Of a DNA stretch of 64,000 nt, positions 37,432 through 46,223 are shown one piece after another; the first letter of the stretch is position 1; each line of letters begins with the position of its first letter. The DNA lies in assembly GCA_023457435.1 (NCBI GenBank), contig JAEWLS010000002.1, positions 62,001-126,000 on the forward strand. Direction: 5' to 3'. A model generated the notes under the pieces. It saw only the letters and a list, made by a program, of their open reading frames with translations. It did not search any database and was not told where the DNA came from. This stretch comes from Pseudomonadota bacterium (GTDB lineage Bacteria > Pseudomonadota > Alphaproteobacteria > Rhizobiales > Rhizobiaceae). A program made the position numbers and the translations under genes.

Positions 37432-39041
37432 TGGACTGGGGGATGCATCTAATTGTGGTTCCGGTCCTGCTGCCCCTCATCGCGGGCGCGACGCTTCTCC
37501 TCATCGATGAACGCCGGCACACGATCAAGGCGCTGGTAAGCGTGGCCTCCACACTGGCCTTGCTGGTCGCAGCGATCGCCCTCCTGCGTATTGCGGACGG
37601 CCGCGGCGCGGAGACGGTGTCGGCTTCGTACGCCGTCGCCAGCTGGCCAGCGCCGTTTGCGATAGTGCTCGTGCTGGATCGACTGTCGGCTCTGCTGATG
37701 GTGACCACGTGCGTGGTCGCCTTTGCCACGCTGTCGTTCTCGCTTGCTCGTTGGGACCGGGTCGGTCCGCACTTTCATTCGCTTTTTCAGTTTCTCCTGA
37801 TGGGACTGGGCGGAGCGTTCCTGACCGGAGACCTGTTCAACCTCTTCGTCTTCTTCGAGGTCACGCTCGCTGCTTCATATGGTCTCCTGCTGCACGGCTC
37901 GGGCCCGTTCCGGGTTCGGTCCGGTCTGCATTACATCTCGATCAACCTCGCCGCCTCCCTGCTTTTCCTCATCGGCGTGAGCCTGATCTACGGGGTGACG
38001 GGAACGCTCAACATGGCCGACCTCGCCCTGCGCATCCCGCAGGTCCCCGCGGAAGACCGCATGCTGCTCCAGGCAGGGGCAGGTATTCTAGGAGTGGCGT
38101 TCCTGGTCAAGGCCGGCATGTGGCCGCTCGGTTTCTGGCTGCCTTCAGCCTACATGGCAGCCGCAGCTCCGGTGGGGGCCACTTTCGTGATCCTCACGAA
38201 GGTCGGCATCTACGTACTGCTGCGTCTCTCCATGCTGCTGTTCGGCGGCATTTCCGAGGGGCTCGAAGGGTTCGGAAGCACGGCGCTTCTGTGGGGTGGC
38301 ATCGCTACGCTGCTCTTTGCCACCTCCGGCGTGCTCGCCTCGCAAGCGATGGGCAGGCTTGCCGGATACAGCGTGCTGGTATCATCAGGAACGCTCCTGG
38401 CGGCGATCGGTCTCGGGAATGTCGCGGTCGTGTCGGGAGCGCTGTTCTACCTCGTCAGCTCTACCTTTGCCGCTGCTGCGCTGTTCATGCTGATCGAACT
38501 CGTGGAGCGCGCCCGCGAACCGGGAGCGGACCTGCTCGCCGTCACGATGGAAGCCTATGGCGACGAGCGGGAAGAGACGGACGAACCCGAGGACGAGGAG
38601 GTCGGTGTCATCATGCCCGGGGCGCTGGCGGTGCTCGGCGTGTCCTTCGGGTGCGTCGCACTGCTGCTTGCCGGATTGCCGCCGCTTTCGGGTTTCGTGG
38701 CCAAGTTCGCCATGCTCCAGGGCATGCTCGGTGATGGACTTCGCGGTGGTGCAGTCGCGGCTTCCACGTGGTTCCTCCTGGCACTGGTCATCCTCTCCGG
38801 TCTGGCGGCGCTGGTCGCGATGATGCGCACCGGCATACGGACATTCTGGGCGCCGCTGGAGAGCGTGGTGCCGCGCGTATTGGTCATCGAGGTGGCACCG
38901 ATCCTCGTTCTGATAGGGCTCTGTTTCGCCATGTCGGTCTACGGAGGTTCGGTGATCCGCTACACCGATGCCGCGTCTGGCGCGTTGCACCAGCCTGCTG
39001 TCTACATTCAGGGCGTGCTCGGCGGCGAGGCATCGGAATGA
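37431..39041 (+). CDS. mrpD: Mrp antiporter subunit D
   Basis: This 536-residue NuoN/NuoM-like proton-translocating subunit has about 14 membrane segments. Family marks are 'LTGDLFNLFVFFEVTLAASY', 'LLHGSG', 'LVKAGMWPLGFWLPSAYMAA' and 'PPLSGFVAKFAMLQGML'. The lysine in LVKAG and the glutamate in FFEV are the residues used for proton transfer in MrpD. The start ATG uses the last base of the mrpC stop. The longer upstream open frame only crosses mrpC. Confidence 0.96.
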   Translation: MDWGMHLIVVPVLLPLIAGATLLLIDERRHTIKALVSVASTLALLVAAIALLRIADGRGAETVSASYAVASWPAPFAIVLVLDRLSALLMVTTCVVAFATLSFSLARWDRVGPHFHSLFQFLLMGLGGAFLTGDLFNLFVFFEVTLAASYGLLLHGSGPFRVRSGLHYISINLAASLLFLIGVSLIYGVTGTLNMADLALRIPQVPAEDRMLLQAGAGILGVAFLVKAGMWPLGFWLPSAYMAAAAPVGATFVILTKVGIYVLLRLSMLLFGGISEGLEGFGSTALLWGGIATLLFATSGVLASQAMGRLAGYSVLVSSGTLLAAIGLGNVAVVSGALFYLVSSTFAAAALFMLIELVERAREPGADLLAVTMEAYGDEREETDEPEDEEVGVIMPGALAVLGVSFGCVALLLAGLPPLSGFVAKFAMLQGMLGDGLRGGAVAASTWFLLALVILSGLAALVAMMRTGIRTFWAPLESVVPRVLVIEVAPILVLIGLCFAMSVYGGSVIRYTDAASGALHQPAVYIQGVLGGEASE

Positions 39042-39523
39042 GCCGGGTGCTTCCGTATCCTCTCCTGACGGCCGCACTGCTCCTGATGTGGCAGCTGCTC
39101 ACCTCCTTCTCCCTCGGCCAATTCCTGCTCGGAGGTCTGGTGGCGCTGACGGCTTCCCGCGCAATGACCGCGCTCCAGCCATCGAAGCCACGGATCAGGC
39201 GCTGGCGCCTCATTCCGAAACTTTTCGGGATCGTGGCGCTGGACATTCTGCGGTCGAACGTCGCGGTGTTCAGCATCATCGTCCAGGGACGTAGCCGAGA
39301 GCGCGTCTCCGGCTTCGTGGCCATACCGCTCGACCTGCGCGACCGGACGGCACTGGCCGTCCTCTCGTGCATCGTCACCAGCACTCCCGGCACCGCGTGG
39401 GTCGAATACGAGCCGGCGTCCGGCATCCTCCTGATCCACGTCCTCGACTTAATCGACAAGGACGAATGGGTGACCTTGATCAAGAACCGCTACGAGGCGC
39501 TGCTCATGGAGATTTTCGAATGA
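39038..39523 (+). CDS. mrpE: Mrp antiporter subunit E
   Basis: This 161-residue subunit has two to three N-terminal membrane segments and a cytoplasmic C-terminal domain. The typical pattern is 'PKLFGIVALDILRSNVAVFS', then 'GFVAIPLDLRDRTALAVLSC', 'IVTSTPGTAWVEY' and 'LLIHVLDL'. It overlaps mrpD and mrpF by four bases each. MrpE is needed for assembly of the hetero-oligomer. Confidence 0.95.
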   Translation: MSRVLPYPLLTAALLLMWQLLTSFSLGQFLLGGLVALTASRAMTALQPSKPRIRRWRLIPKLFGIVALDILRSNVAVFSIIVQGRSRERVSGFVAIPLDLRDRTALAVLSCIVTSTPGTAWVEYEPASGILLIHVLDLIDKDEWVTLIKNRYEALLMEIFE

Positions 39524-39801
39524 CGGCTCTCCTGCTGTTCTGGTCTGTGACCGCCGCCCAGCTGATGCTCGTCGCCGCCATGGGCTGCTATGCCTACAGG
39601 GTCGTCCGCGGGCCTCGCGCCCAGGACCGCGTGCTCTGTCTGGATGCAATGTATGTCTGCGCGATGCTGCTCGCGCTGACCGTCGGCATCCGCACGGGGA
39701 GCGGCGTATACTTCGAGGCAGCCCTCATCATCGGCATTCTCGGTTTCGCGTCGAGCATCGCGCTTGCGAAATTCCTCATGCGCGGGGAGGTGATCGAGTG
39801 A
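39520..39801 (+). CDS. mrpF: Mrp antiporter subunit F
   Basis: This 93-residue protein has three membrane segments: about 5-25, 37-57 and 62-82. The MrpF mark is 'YRVVRGPRAQDRVLCLDAMY', with the conserved GPxxxDRVLxLD. The ATG overlaps the mrpE stop (ATGA), and the stop overlaps mrpG. Confidence 0.95.
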   Translation: MTALLLFWSVTAAQLMLVAAMGCYAYRVVRGPRAQDRVLCLDAMYVCAMLLALTVGIRTGSGVYFEAALIIGILGFASSIALAKFLMRGEVIE

Positions 39802-40187
39802 CCCACGCGTTCGACATGCCGCCATGGGCGGCCGTGCTGACGGCGCTCCTGCTCCTGATCGGCGCCGCACTGACGCTTGCCGGGGCGATCGGGACGCTCA
39901 GGTTTGGAAGTTTCTACGAGCGAGTGCATGCACCCACGCTCGGTACCAGCTGGGGCACAGGCGCTATGGTCTTGGCCTCGATCGTCTTCTTCTCGGTCCT
40001 TGGCACCAGGGCAGTGGTCCACGAGGTGCTGATCGCGATCTTCGTAACTGTCACCACCCCGGTGACGCTCATGCTGCTCGCTCGAGCAGCTCTTTACCGG
40101 GACCGGACCGAGGGGACAGACGATGTCCCTGCAAAAGCGGACGTGAGGATGTCCGCCGGATTTCGCTCTAACGGCGGCACCGACTGA
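39798..40187 (+). CDS. mrpG: Mrp antiporter subunit G
   Basis: This 129-residue protein has three membrane segments and the MrpG core 'IGTLRFGSFYERVHAPTLGT', then 'HEVLIAIFVTVTTPVTLMLL'. A hydrophilic C-terminal tail of about 30 residues is longer than in many MrpG proteins. GTG at 39798 is the start, overlapping the mrpF stop (GTGA). It ends the antiporter operon; a GC-rich hairpin follows at 40193-40216. Confidence 0.95.
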   Translation: MTHAFDMPPWAAVLTALLLLIGAALTLAGAIGTLRFGSFYERVHAPTLGTSWGTGAMVLASIVFFSVLGTRAVVHEVLIAIFVTVTTPVTLMLLARAALYRDRTEGTDDVPAKADVRMSAGFRSNGGTD

Positions 40188-40192
40188 ACCGC

Positions 40193-40216
40193 GCCGCCGC
40201 GGAATCCGAGGCGGCG
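40193..40216. terminator. Possible terminator after mrp operon
   Basis: CGCCGCC and GGCGGCG arms with a short loop form a strong hairpin directly after mrpG. There is no clear T-run, so it may be Rho-assisted or only a GC-rich coincidence. Confidence 0.35.
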
Positions 40217-40328
40217 GCGTTCCAAAAGCCCGGATCCTGTACCCAATTTCGATATCGATGTGACTGCCCGATGGAACATCGGGTGGGGAGCGCGGTTAGG
40301 CCAACGACACAATCGTGGAGTGCCGCCT

Positions 40329-41261
40329 ATGTTCATGCGCGTCGATCGACTGATCACGGACTTGCCGCCGCCGAAGAAACAGGACCCGAATGCCGCCGCG
40401 GCGCTCCAGGAACTGCTCGGCGGCAAGTATGGAGAGATGTCGACGCTGGGGAACTACATGTTCCAGAGCTTCAATTTCCGGAGCAAGGACAAGCTGCGTC
40501 CCTTCTACAGCCTTGTCGCCTCCATCACCGCGGAGGAGTTGGCCCATGTCGAGCTAGTCAGCAATGGCGTGGCGATGCTGAACAATGGGCCGGACAAGCC
40601 GAAGGGAGATGCAAAGCCGGGTGGCGACATCAGCAAGTCCCCGTTCGAAGCCATGCAGGACATCCGGCTCGCATCCGCATTCTTGTCCAACGGCGGCGGT
40701 GCGACGCCCGTTAATGCCAATGGCGTCAGTTGGAACAACGACTTCATCACCACGACGGGCAATGTCCTCTTTGACCTGCTTCACAACTTCCACCTGGAAT
40801 GCGGTGCGCGACTGCACAAGCTGCGCGTGTACGAAACGCTGAGTGGGGATGACGCGACCGGCCGTGAAGTTTGTGGCTACTTGCTCGTCCGCGGGTCAGT
40901 GCACGCGCACTCCTACGCTCTGGCGATCAAGAAACTGACGGGTGTCGAGATAGAGAAGATGCTCCCGACTCCCAACATACCGCTGAGCAAAATCCCGGAG
41001 TGCCAGAAATATCTCGATGAAGGTTCGCACCGCCGGCTCTATACATGGAGCCAACAGGACTACCAGGAAATCTCGGGGATTTGGTCCAATGACGAGGTAG
41101 CCCTCCCGGGAGATCCTCCCGGCCCCCTGGAAGTCGTGGAAGGCATGCCCGATGGGGGAAAGATGCAGCAACTGGTTGGCGTCCCGTCGGCGTTTACGCC
41201 CGAATACGCCCCGGAAGAATTCTACGAGATTGCTGCCAAATTGTACAAAGCGTCGCGTTGA
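40329..41261 (+). CDS. Manganese catalase
   Basis: This non-heme dimanganese enzyme of 310 residues converts hydrogen peroxide to water and oxygen. Marks are 'MFMRVDRLITDLP', 'GKYGEMSTLGNYMFQSFNFR', 'ITAEELAHVELV' (Glu and His metal ligands) and 'NFHLECGARLHKLRVYE' with 'GSVHAHSYALAI' (further Glu and His ligands). The ATG is preceded by GGAG at eight bases, and homology begins there rather than at the earlier GTG-type frame. It is cytoplasmic. It follows the antiporter and fits an oxidative-stress role in this block. Confidence 0.93.
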   Translation: MFMRVDRLITDLPPPKKQDPNAAAALQELLGGKYGEMSTLGNYMFQSFNFRSKDKLRPFYSLVASITAEELAHVELVSNGVAMLNNGPDKPKGDAKPGGDISKSPFEAMQDIRLASAFLSNGGGATPVNANGVSWNNDFITTTGNVLFDLLHNFHLECGARLHKLRVYETLSGDDATGREVCGYLLVRGSVHAHSYALAIKKLTGVEIEKMLPTPNIPLSKIPECQKYLDEGSHRRLYTWSQQDYQEISGIWSNDEVALPGDPPGPLEVVEGMPDGGKMQQLVGVPSAFTPEYAPEEFYEIAAKLYKASR

Positions 41262-41464
41262 ACTGCGCCGATGGGTCGACAACACATTCTTTAAGCCGCC
41301 CCTTGGGGCCGCCGGCCCGTCAGTGAGGCGCCTGGCGACAAGCGCAGACTTGTTGCCAGAACCTTCACTCCGCGCAAGCCCGCAAAAACGCCGCTGGCCG
41401 CTAACGAAGGTAGTGTCTCCCATTGGCGTTGTGCAAGCTGCGAAAGCCTGGCAGTCCGCGGAGA

Positions 41465-42718
41465 TCAAGAAAATGGGGACCACAGGAAGGTTGTGAATGC
41501 CGTGGCGGCCGCGCATGCGGTTACCGCCGCGAGTGGGAGCGAAAAGCGCGCGGGGCCGGCCAGGGTCGCCAGGAAGAGACGCCCTACGGCATTCGCGGCG
41601 AGCGCTATCAGTACGGCTTGCGCGATTAATTCCACGGCTGTCGCGCCATCGACGAGCCGAAGTGCGCTGAGGACCGCCACGTCGACGTCGAACGCGCCTG
41701 AAACGGCAGCCGTGGCCAGGAGCCCGCTCTCGCCGAAGCGGCCTGAGAGCGCAGCACTTACCGTCGAGACAAGGGCGAAGGCGGCGGCGAAGACCAGCAG
41801 GGTTCCGAGTTCGAAGGGGTTGCGCTGGGGCTGTTCGCCGGCATCCTGCAGGCCGCCGCGACGCAGGAGCGTGGCGCCGGCGAGGCCCAGCACAAGTCCT
41901 GCTGCGATTGCGGGGCCGATCATGTACCCGATGACCTGAGGCGCAAGCAATGCAACGATGACGCAAACCCGCAGGATCGACACCAGCGCCGCGAGCGCCG
42001 CCCCTCCCACCAGCGGCGCGGGGCTTGCCTCCACTTTGGCCATGCGCGCCAGCGCGACGGTGACCGCGGTGGAGGAAACGATCGCGCCGGCGATCGATCC
42101 GATAAGCAACCCGCGCGCCTCGCCGAGCGCGCGCACCGCGACATAGCCCCCGAAGGAGATTGCCGCGACGATGACGGTAAAGAGCCAGATCTCGAACGGA
42201 TTGAGCCCGCCCCACGGATCGACGCTCCGGTCGGGGAGGAGCGGCAGCACGATGGCCGTCATGGCGGCAATGGCGATGGCCGAGCGGAGTTCGATCCAGG
42301 TCAGACGACGAAGCAGCCCATGCAGCATGTCCCGGCTCGCAAGCACTGCTGCGAGCGCGGCGCCGCCTGCCGCCGCGACGATCTGGTCCCCGACGACGGC
42401 GAGTGCGCCGAGCGCGAAGACGCTCAACGCCGAGACGACGCCTGTCGCGCTGAAATTGTGGTCATGCTCGGCTTCATGCGCGGCAAACCAGGCGAAAATT
42501 GCCGCAAAGCCGACAAAACCCGCGATCAGCACCGCGGTAGAGTCCATGGCGGTTGCCAGTACCGCGAAAATGCCGCCCAACAGACCCGTCAGGCCGAAGG
42601 TGCGGATGCCGGCGGTCCGGGTCGCGTCGGCAGCTTCGCGTTCGCGCCAGCCGCGCTCCAGACCTACGAGAAGGCCGATTCCGAGGGCCAGCCCGAGTCT
42701 TGCAATCGTGTAGTCCAT
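41465..42718 (-). CDS. MgtC/SapB and DUF4010 family membrane protein
   Basis: This 417-residue membrane protein starts with an MgtC/SapB-like domain ('IARLGLALGIGLLVGLERGW', with 'RTAGIRTFGLTGLLGGIFAV'). DUF4010 follows in the C-terminal half. About 12 membrane segments are predicted. MgtC relatives modulate Mg2+ starvation survival and ATP synthase; the DUF4010 fusion has no settled role. It stands alone, convergent with the catalase and 185 bases from the cytochrome gene, on the same strand as the latter. Confidence 0.85.
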   Translation of the reverse strand: MDYTIARLGLALGIGLLVGLERGWREREAADATRTAGIRTFGLTGLLGGIFAVLATAMDSTAVLIAGFVGFAAIFAWFAAHEAEHDHNFSATGVVSALSVFALGALAVVGDQIVAAAGGAALAAVLASRDMLHGLLRRLTWIELRSAIAIAAMTAIVLPLLPDRSVDPWGGLNPFEIWLFTVIVAAISFGGYVAVRALGEARGLLIGSIAGAIVSSTAVTVALARMAKVEASPAPLVGGAALAALVSILRVCVIVALLAPQVIGYMIGPAIAAGLVLGLAGATLLRRGGLQDAGEQPQRNPFELGTLLVFAAAFALVSTVSAALSGRFGESGLLATAAVSGAFDVDVAVLSALRLVDGATAVELIAQAVLIALAANAVGRLFLATLAGPARFSLPLAAVTACAAATAFTTFLWSPFS

Positions 42719-42903
42719 ACGTCAGCCGTCACCGCTCATGGCCGTCTCCCGTCGCACGAGTGGGAAAGTCGGCTCATGTCGTTACACCTTCCTGGGCTAC
42801 ACGCGCACCGTTGCCTGATGCGTCGCCACAGTCGGAGCGCCGCTTACCGCCTCTCCGGCCGATCGAGCCGGGACGGCACTGTGCGGCCGGTCGTCCGTTG
42901 TCC

Positions 42904-44064
42904 CTATCGAACGAGGTTCAGGGTCGCGAAATCCATACCGACCGGCCCCGCGAGATCCTCCATGGAATCGTAAAGCAGTTCCAGCGCGTAGTGTGGATTG
43001 TGGACGTGGATTCCTGAGTCGGAGTTGACGAATTTCCAGTTGTAGGCGGCCTTGAGCAGGCGCGGCGTCCATGCGCTGTAGGGAACCGGCTTGCTATCTG
43101 CCTCGTCTGCGACCCCGTCGCCATTGGCATCGGCGAAGAAATAGGGATTGCGGTGTCCGTCATAATGCAGGGGCACGTCTGCGACCTTGGCGGCATAGTC
43201 CTCCAGCATCTTCTTCAGACGTGCGGCATTGGCCGCGATATCGGCATGTATGCCCTTGCTCCGATCGCCACTACCATCGAAGCTGATGCGCGAGATGCGA
43301 ATGTCCTTTGCCGTGCCAACGGCATGGCAGGTGAGACAGGTCTGCTCGGCGACGCTCAGGCTGTGGGGATCGTGGCAGGAGGCGCAGGTCTCGACCGGGC
43401 GGGCATGCAGGAAGCGGCCCGAATAGTCCTTGCCCGGATATTCATACCCCATCTTGCCATAGCCGCCGAGCAGTGTCGCAGCCGCGGTCGCATAGTGCGG
43501 GTTGATGAACTTCAGGTCCGGATTGGGCGTGTCCGCGTCCATGCTGGCCACGCCCTTCTCCACCGCGCTGCCCGCCGCGCGACCCTGGTGGCAGGTCATG
43601 CAGGATGCCTCGCCGGCATTGACGGGATGGCTGATACCGCTCGGGAAAGTGATTGCCTTGACCGAGGCGAGACCTGCATTGTGGCAGGTTTCGCAGTCGA
43701 CCACGCCTCCAACCGGAACCGGTACGGCCGGCCGGCCGGGCGTGCTCCCGTCCAGACCGTGGAACGACCGGAAGCCAGCTCCAGCATGACACACCGCGCA
43801 GGTTGGCGGGATGGTGCCGGCCTCGTTCCAGTAGGAAAAGGCCAACGACGAAGCATCGGAGTGCCCCGAGCGCGCCCAGGCGGCGATGAATTCGTTCTGC
43901 TGGATCGCCACGGTATCGGGGGAGAATGGTCCCGACTTCGGCATCACATAGGGTGGCGTCTGGGCGGCGTCCTGCGCCTGGCTCGTCTGCGCATGGGTGA
44001 AGATTGCGCCACCGCCCGACAGGATCGCGCTGGCCGCGATGAGAGGGATCAGCATTCGGCGCAT
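42904..44064 (-). CDS. Periplasmic pentaheme c-type cytochrome
   Basis: This 386-residue secreted multiheme cytochrome has a signal peptide (MRRMLIPLIAASAILSGGG) and five CXXCH heme sites, at residues 89 (CAVCH), 124 (CETCH), 155 (CMTCH), 227 (CASCH) and 243 (CLTCH). The CASCHDPHS form resembles cytochrome c7/c3- and nitrite-reductase-like chains. There are extra conserved-looking histidines for distal ligation. It lacks a CXXCK catalytic heme, so it is likely an electron carrier. It is divergent from nqrA across an FNR-type box. Confidence 0.9.
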   Translation of the reverse strand: MRRMLIPLIAASAILSGGGAIFTHAQTSQAQDAAQTPPYVMPKSGPFSPDTVAIQQNEFIAAWARSGHSDASSLAFSYWNEAGTIPPTCAVCHAGAGFRSFHGLDGSTPGRPAVPVPVGGVVDCETCHNAGLASVKAITFPSGISHPVNAGEASCMTCHQGRAAGSAVEKGVASMDADTPNPDLKFINPHYATAAATLLGGYGKMGYEYPGKDYSGRFLHARPVETCASCHDPHSLSVAEQTCLTCHAVGTAKDIRISRISFDGSGDRSKGIHADIAANAARLKKMLEDYAAKVADVPLHYDGHRNPYFFADANGDGVADEADSKPVPYSAWTPRLLKAAYNWKFVNSDSGIHVHNPHYALELLYDSMEDLAGPVGMDFATLNLVR

Positions 44065-44148
44065 ATGGCCTCGCAAGTTGCTGGAGTTGTCCACGTCTGT
44101 TAGCGTCAGCCTATCAATCCACAATGCGACGGCGCAACGCCCGCGAAC

Positions 44149-44162
44149 TTGATCCAGATCAA
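44149..44162. promoter_or_regulatory. FNR/ANR/FixK-type box
   Basis: TTGATCCAGATCAA is a perfect match to the Crp/Fnr-family anaerobic consensus TTGAT-N4-ATCAA. It lies in the 141-base gap between the pentaheme cytochrome (start 44064, - strand) and nqrA (start 44206, + strand). The centre is 44155.5, 91 bases from the cytochrome start and 50 from nqrA. A class II position 41.5 bases from a transcript start is possible for either side. Confidence 0.75.
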
Positions 44163-44205
44163 ACCGGGCAAGCAAAAGTCGGGGTATGTGCCAAGCCGAC
44201 CGACC

Positions 44206-45453
44206 ATGCCCAACACGTCCCCAAACTCCGCGGCGGCCGACATAAGAACCCAAATCACCGACCAGTGTGCGCTGTTCGCGCGACCGGATGACGACTTCCG
44301 TGTCAACATGCTGGTTGCCGTCGGTGACCGCGTCGCGCAGGGCGCACCGGTGTTGCGCTCGACCCGGCATCCGGAGTTGACGATGGTGGCGCCGGTGGCG
44401 GGCGAGGTGGCTGCGGTCGAGCTAGAGCCGGGCAGGCGGCTCTCGCATGTTCGCTTCTTCCACGATGCGGCCCGAGACCGTTACCGCCACCACGTGCCCG
44501 GCGCGCGCTTGCCGGACAGCCCGGAGGCGGTGCGAGAGGCCCTGCTGTCGGCAGGACTGTGGCCGCTGATCCGCTCGCGCCCGTTTGGGCGGGTGCCGCT
44601 GCCGCAGGAGCGGCCGGCGGCGATATTCGTGATGGCGCTCGACACGAGACCCGATGCGCCGCCGCCGCGGCTGGCGCTGGAGGCTCAGCTCGAAGCGTTC
44701 GCGCGGGGCGTGCGCGCGCTGTCTGCACTGACGGACGGACCGATTTACATATGCCACGACGGCACCTCCGGCATCGATGTGGCAGGCAGTGCCAGTGACG
44801 GCGTCCGCGTGGTCAGGGTCGAGGCGGTTCATCCGCGCGGCCTTGCCGGCTTGCAGATAGCCGACCGCTTCCCTGCGTCGGTCGATGCCCCTGTCTGGGA
44901 CATTCATGCCGAGGACGTGGCAGGTATCGGCTCGTTCCTCGAAACCGGGCTGGTTCCGGAAACAAGGCTGGTCTCGATTTCGGGAAGCGCACTGCGGGAG
45001 AACCGTTTGGTTCGCTGCCAGCCTGGCGCCGACCTGCGGGCGCTGAGCTTCGACATCGTCAGGCCCGGTCCGCACCGCCTGTTGTCAGGCTCGTCGCTCG
45101 ACGGCGTCGAAGGGCGCTGGCTGGGCCCATGGCGACGCCAAGTGGTCGTCGTCGCCGGCACCGGGCCGGACCGCGCGTCGCACTGGTTCTCGGCCGCGCT
45201 GCGGCGGTCCAGCCGGCCCTTGCCGATCATCCCGAGCGCTGCGCTGGACCACGCGTTCGCCGGCATCCTACCCGCCGCCCTGCTGGTGCGTGCATTGGCT
45301 GCGAACGACACCGAGACAGCGATCAGGTTGGGGGCGCTGTCTCTGGTCGAGGAAGATGTCGCGCTCGCCGACTATTTGACGGCGGCAACGCCGCGCCTTG
45401 GCGTAATGCTCCGTGACACGCTCGACCGCATTGCGGCGGAGGAGGGCGGATGA
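44206..45453 (+). CDS. nqrA: Na+-translocating NADH:quinone reductase subunit A (NqrA-like)
   Basis: This 415-residue subunit has the NqrA layout. The N-terminal biotinyl/RnfC-like barrel is 'VNMLVAVGDRVAQGAPVLRS' with 'MVAPVAGEVAAVELEPGRRL'. The middle contains 'LWPLIRSRPFGRVPLPQERP', 'AIFVMALDTRPDAPPP' and 'GIGSFLETGLVP'. It is shorter than well-known NqrA proteins (about 447). NqrA is the soluble subunit on the cytoplasmic side. The ATG at 44206 is chosen; there is no strong ribosome site. It overlaps nqrB by four bases. Confidence 0.88.
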   Translation: MPNTSPNSAAADIRTQITDQCALFARPDDDFRVNMLVAVGDRVAQGAPVLRSTRHPELTMVAPVAGEVAAVELEPGRRLSHVRFFHDAARDRYRHHVPGARLPDSPEAVREALLSAGLWPLIRSRPFGRVPLPQERPAAIFVMALDTRPDAPPPRLALEAQLEAFARGVRALSALTDGPIYICHDGTSGIDVAGSASDGVRVVRVEAVHPRGLAGLQIADRFPASVDAPVWDIHAEDVAGIGSFLETGLVPETRLVSISGSALRENRLVRCQPGADLRALSFDIVRPGPHRLLSGSSLDGVEGRWLGPWRRQVVVVAGTGPDRASHWFSAALRRSSRPLPIIPSAALDHAFAGILPAALLVRALAANDTETAIRLGALSLVEEDVALADYLTAATPRLGVMLRDTLDRIAAEEGG

Positions 45454-46223
45454 TCCGGGGGATCTGGGACCGCGAAACCGTCGCGCTGCTCCTGCTGGCT
45501 GCGGTGGCGCCGCTTGCCGCGACCTGGCTGCTGGCGACGGGGGCATCGGGAGCGCTTCGGCTCATCTTCGTGCTGGTGACCGCCGGCGCCTGGCACGTCG
45601 TCTTCATGCTCGCCCGTGCCCAGCCGCCGTCCTTTGCCGGTGCGCTTACCGCGCTCGCAATCGCCGTCCTTGCGCCGGTCGACCTCGGCCCGCTGCCCAT
45701 GGTGATCGGCATCAGTTTCGGCGTCGTAGCCGGCGAACTGGCCTTCGGGGGCTGGGGGCGCAACGTCGTCAACCCGGCGACCGTCGCCGTCGTCTTCCTG
45801 GGGTTCGGCTTCCCCGCAGCACCGTGGCCGGTCCTGCCGGTCCAGCTGGGATGGGCGGCGATTGCGGCGGTGTTGATCGGCATCATGTTCGGCGTGATCC
45901 AGTGGCGCGTCGCGGCGAGCGCGGCCGCCGCGCTGGTGGCAGGCTGGTATGGCGGCGCCCTGACCCTGCCTGGCCTCACTGCCGCGACGGTAGTACTCGC
46001 GCTGCTGGTCAGCGATCCGGTATCGAGCGCAGTGACCGGCCTCGGCCGCTGGCTCAACGGCCTGCTCTACGGCGCCCTCGTCGCGGCCTTCGCCGGCAGC
46101 TGGAACGGGGCGGCCGCGGTGCAGGTCGCCGTCTCGGCGGCGCTGTTGGCCTCGCTCGCCGCACCGCTTCTCGATGATGTTGCCCTGCGCCTGTGGCTTG
46201 CACGGAGGAAACGCCTTGGCTGA
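45450..46223 (+). CDS. nqrB: NqrB-like subunit, shortened, without the FMN loop
   Basis: This 257-residue membrane subunit aligns with the core of NqrB: 'MVIGISFGVVAGELAFGGWG' and 'RNVVNPATVAVVFLGFGFP', then 'LLVSDPVSSAVTGLGRWLNG'. Known NqrB proteins have about 410 residues and carry a covalent FMN on a threonine in an SGAT motif just after the RNxxNP stretch. Here the chain runs straight from 'GFGFPAAPWPVLPVQLG' to the next helix, and no SGAT occurs. The N-terminal 90 residues are missing too. It is intact in frame and overlaps nqrA and nqrC, so it is not a broken gene. Confidence 0.85.
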   Translation: MIRGIWDRETVALLLLAAVAPLAATWLLATGASGALRLIFVLVTAGAWHVVFMLARAQPPSFAGALTALAIAVLAPVDLGPLPMVIGISFGVVAGELAFGGWGRNVVNPATVAVVFLGFGFPAAPWPVLPVQLGWAAIAAVLIGIMFGVIQWRVAASAAAALVAGWYGGALTLPGLTAATVVLALLVSDPVSSAVTGLGRWLNGLLYGALVAAFAGSWNGAAAVQVAVSAALLASLAAPLLDDVALRLWLARRKRLG

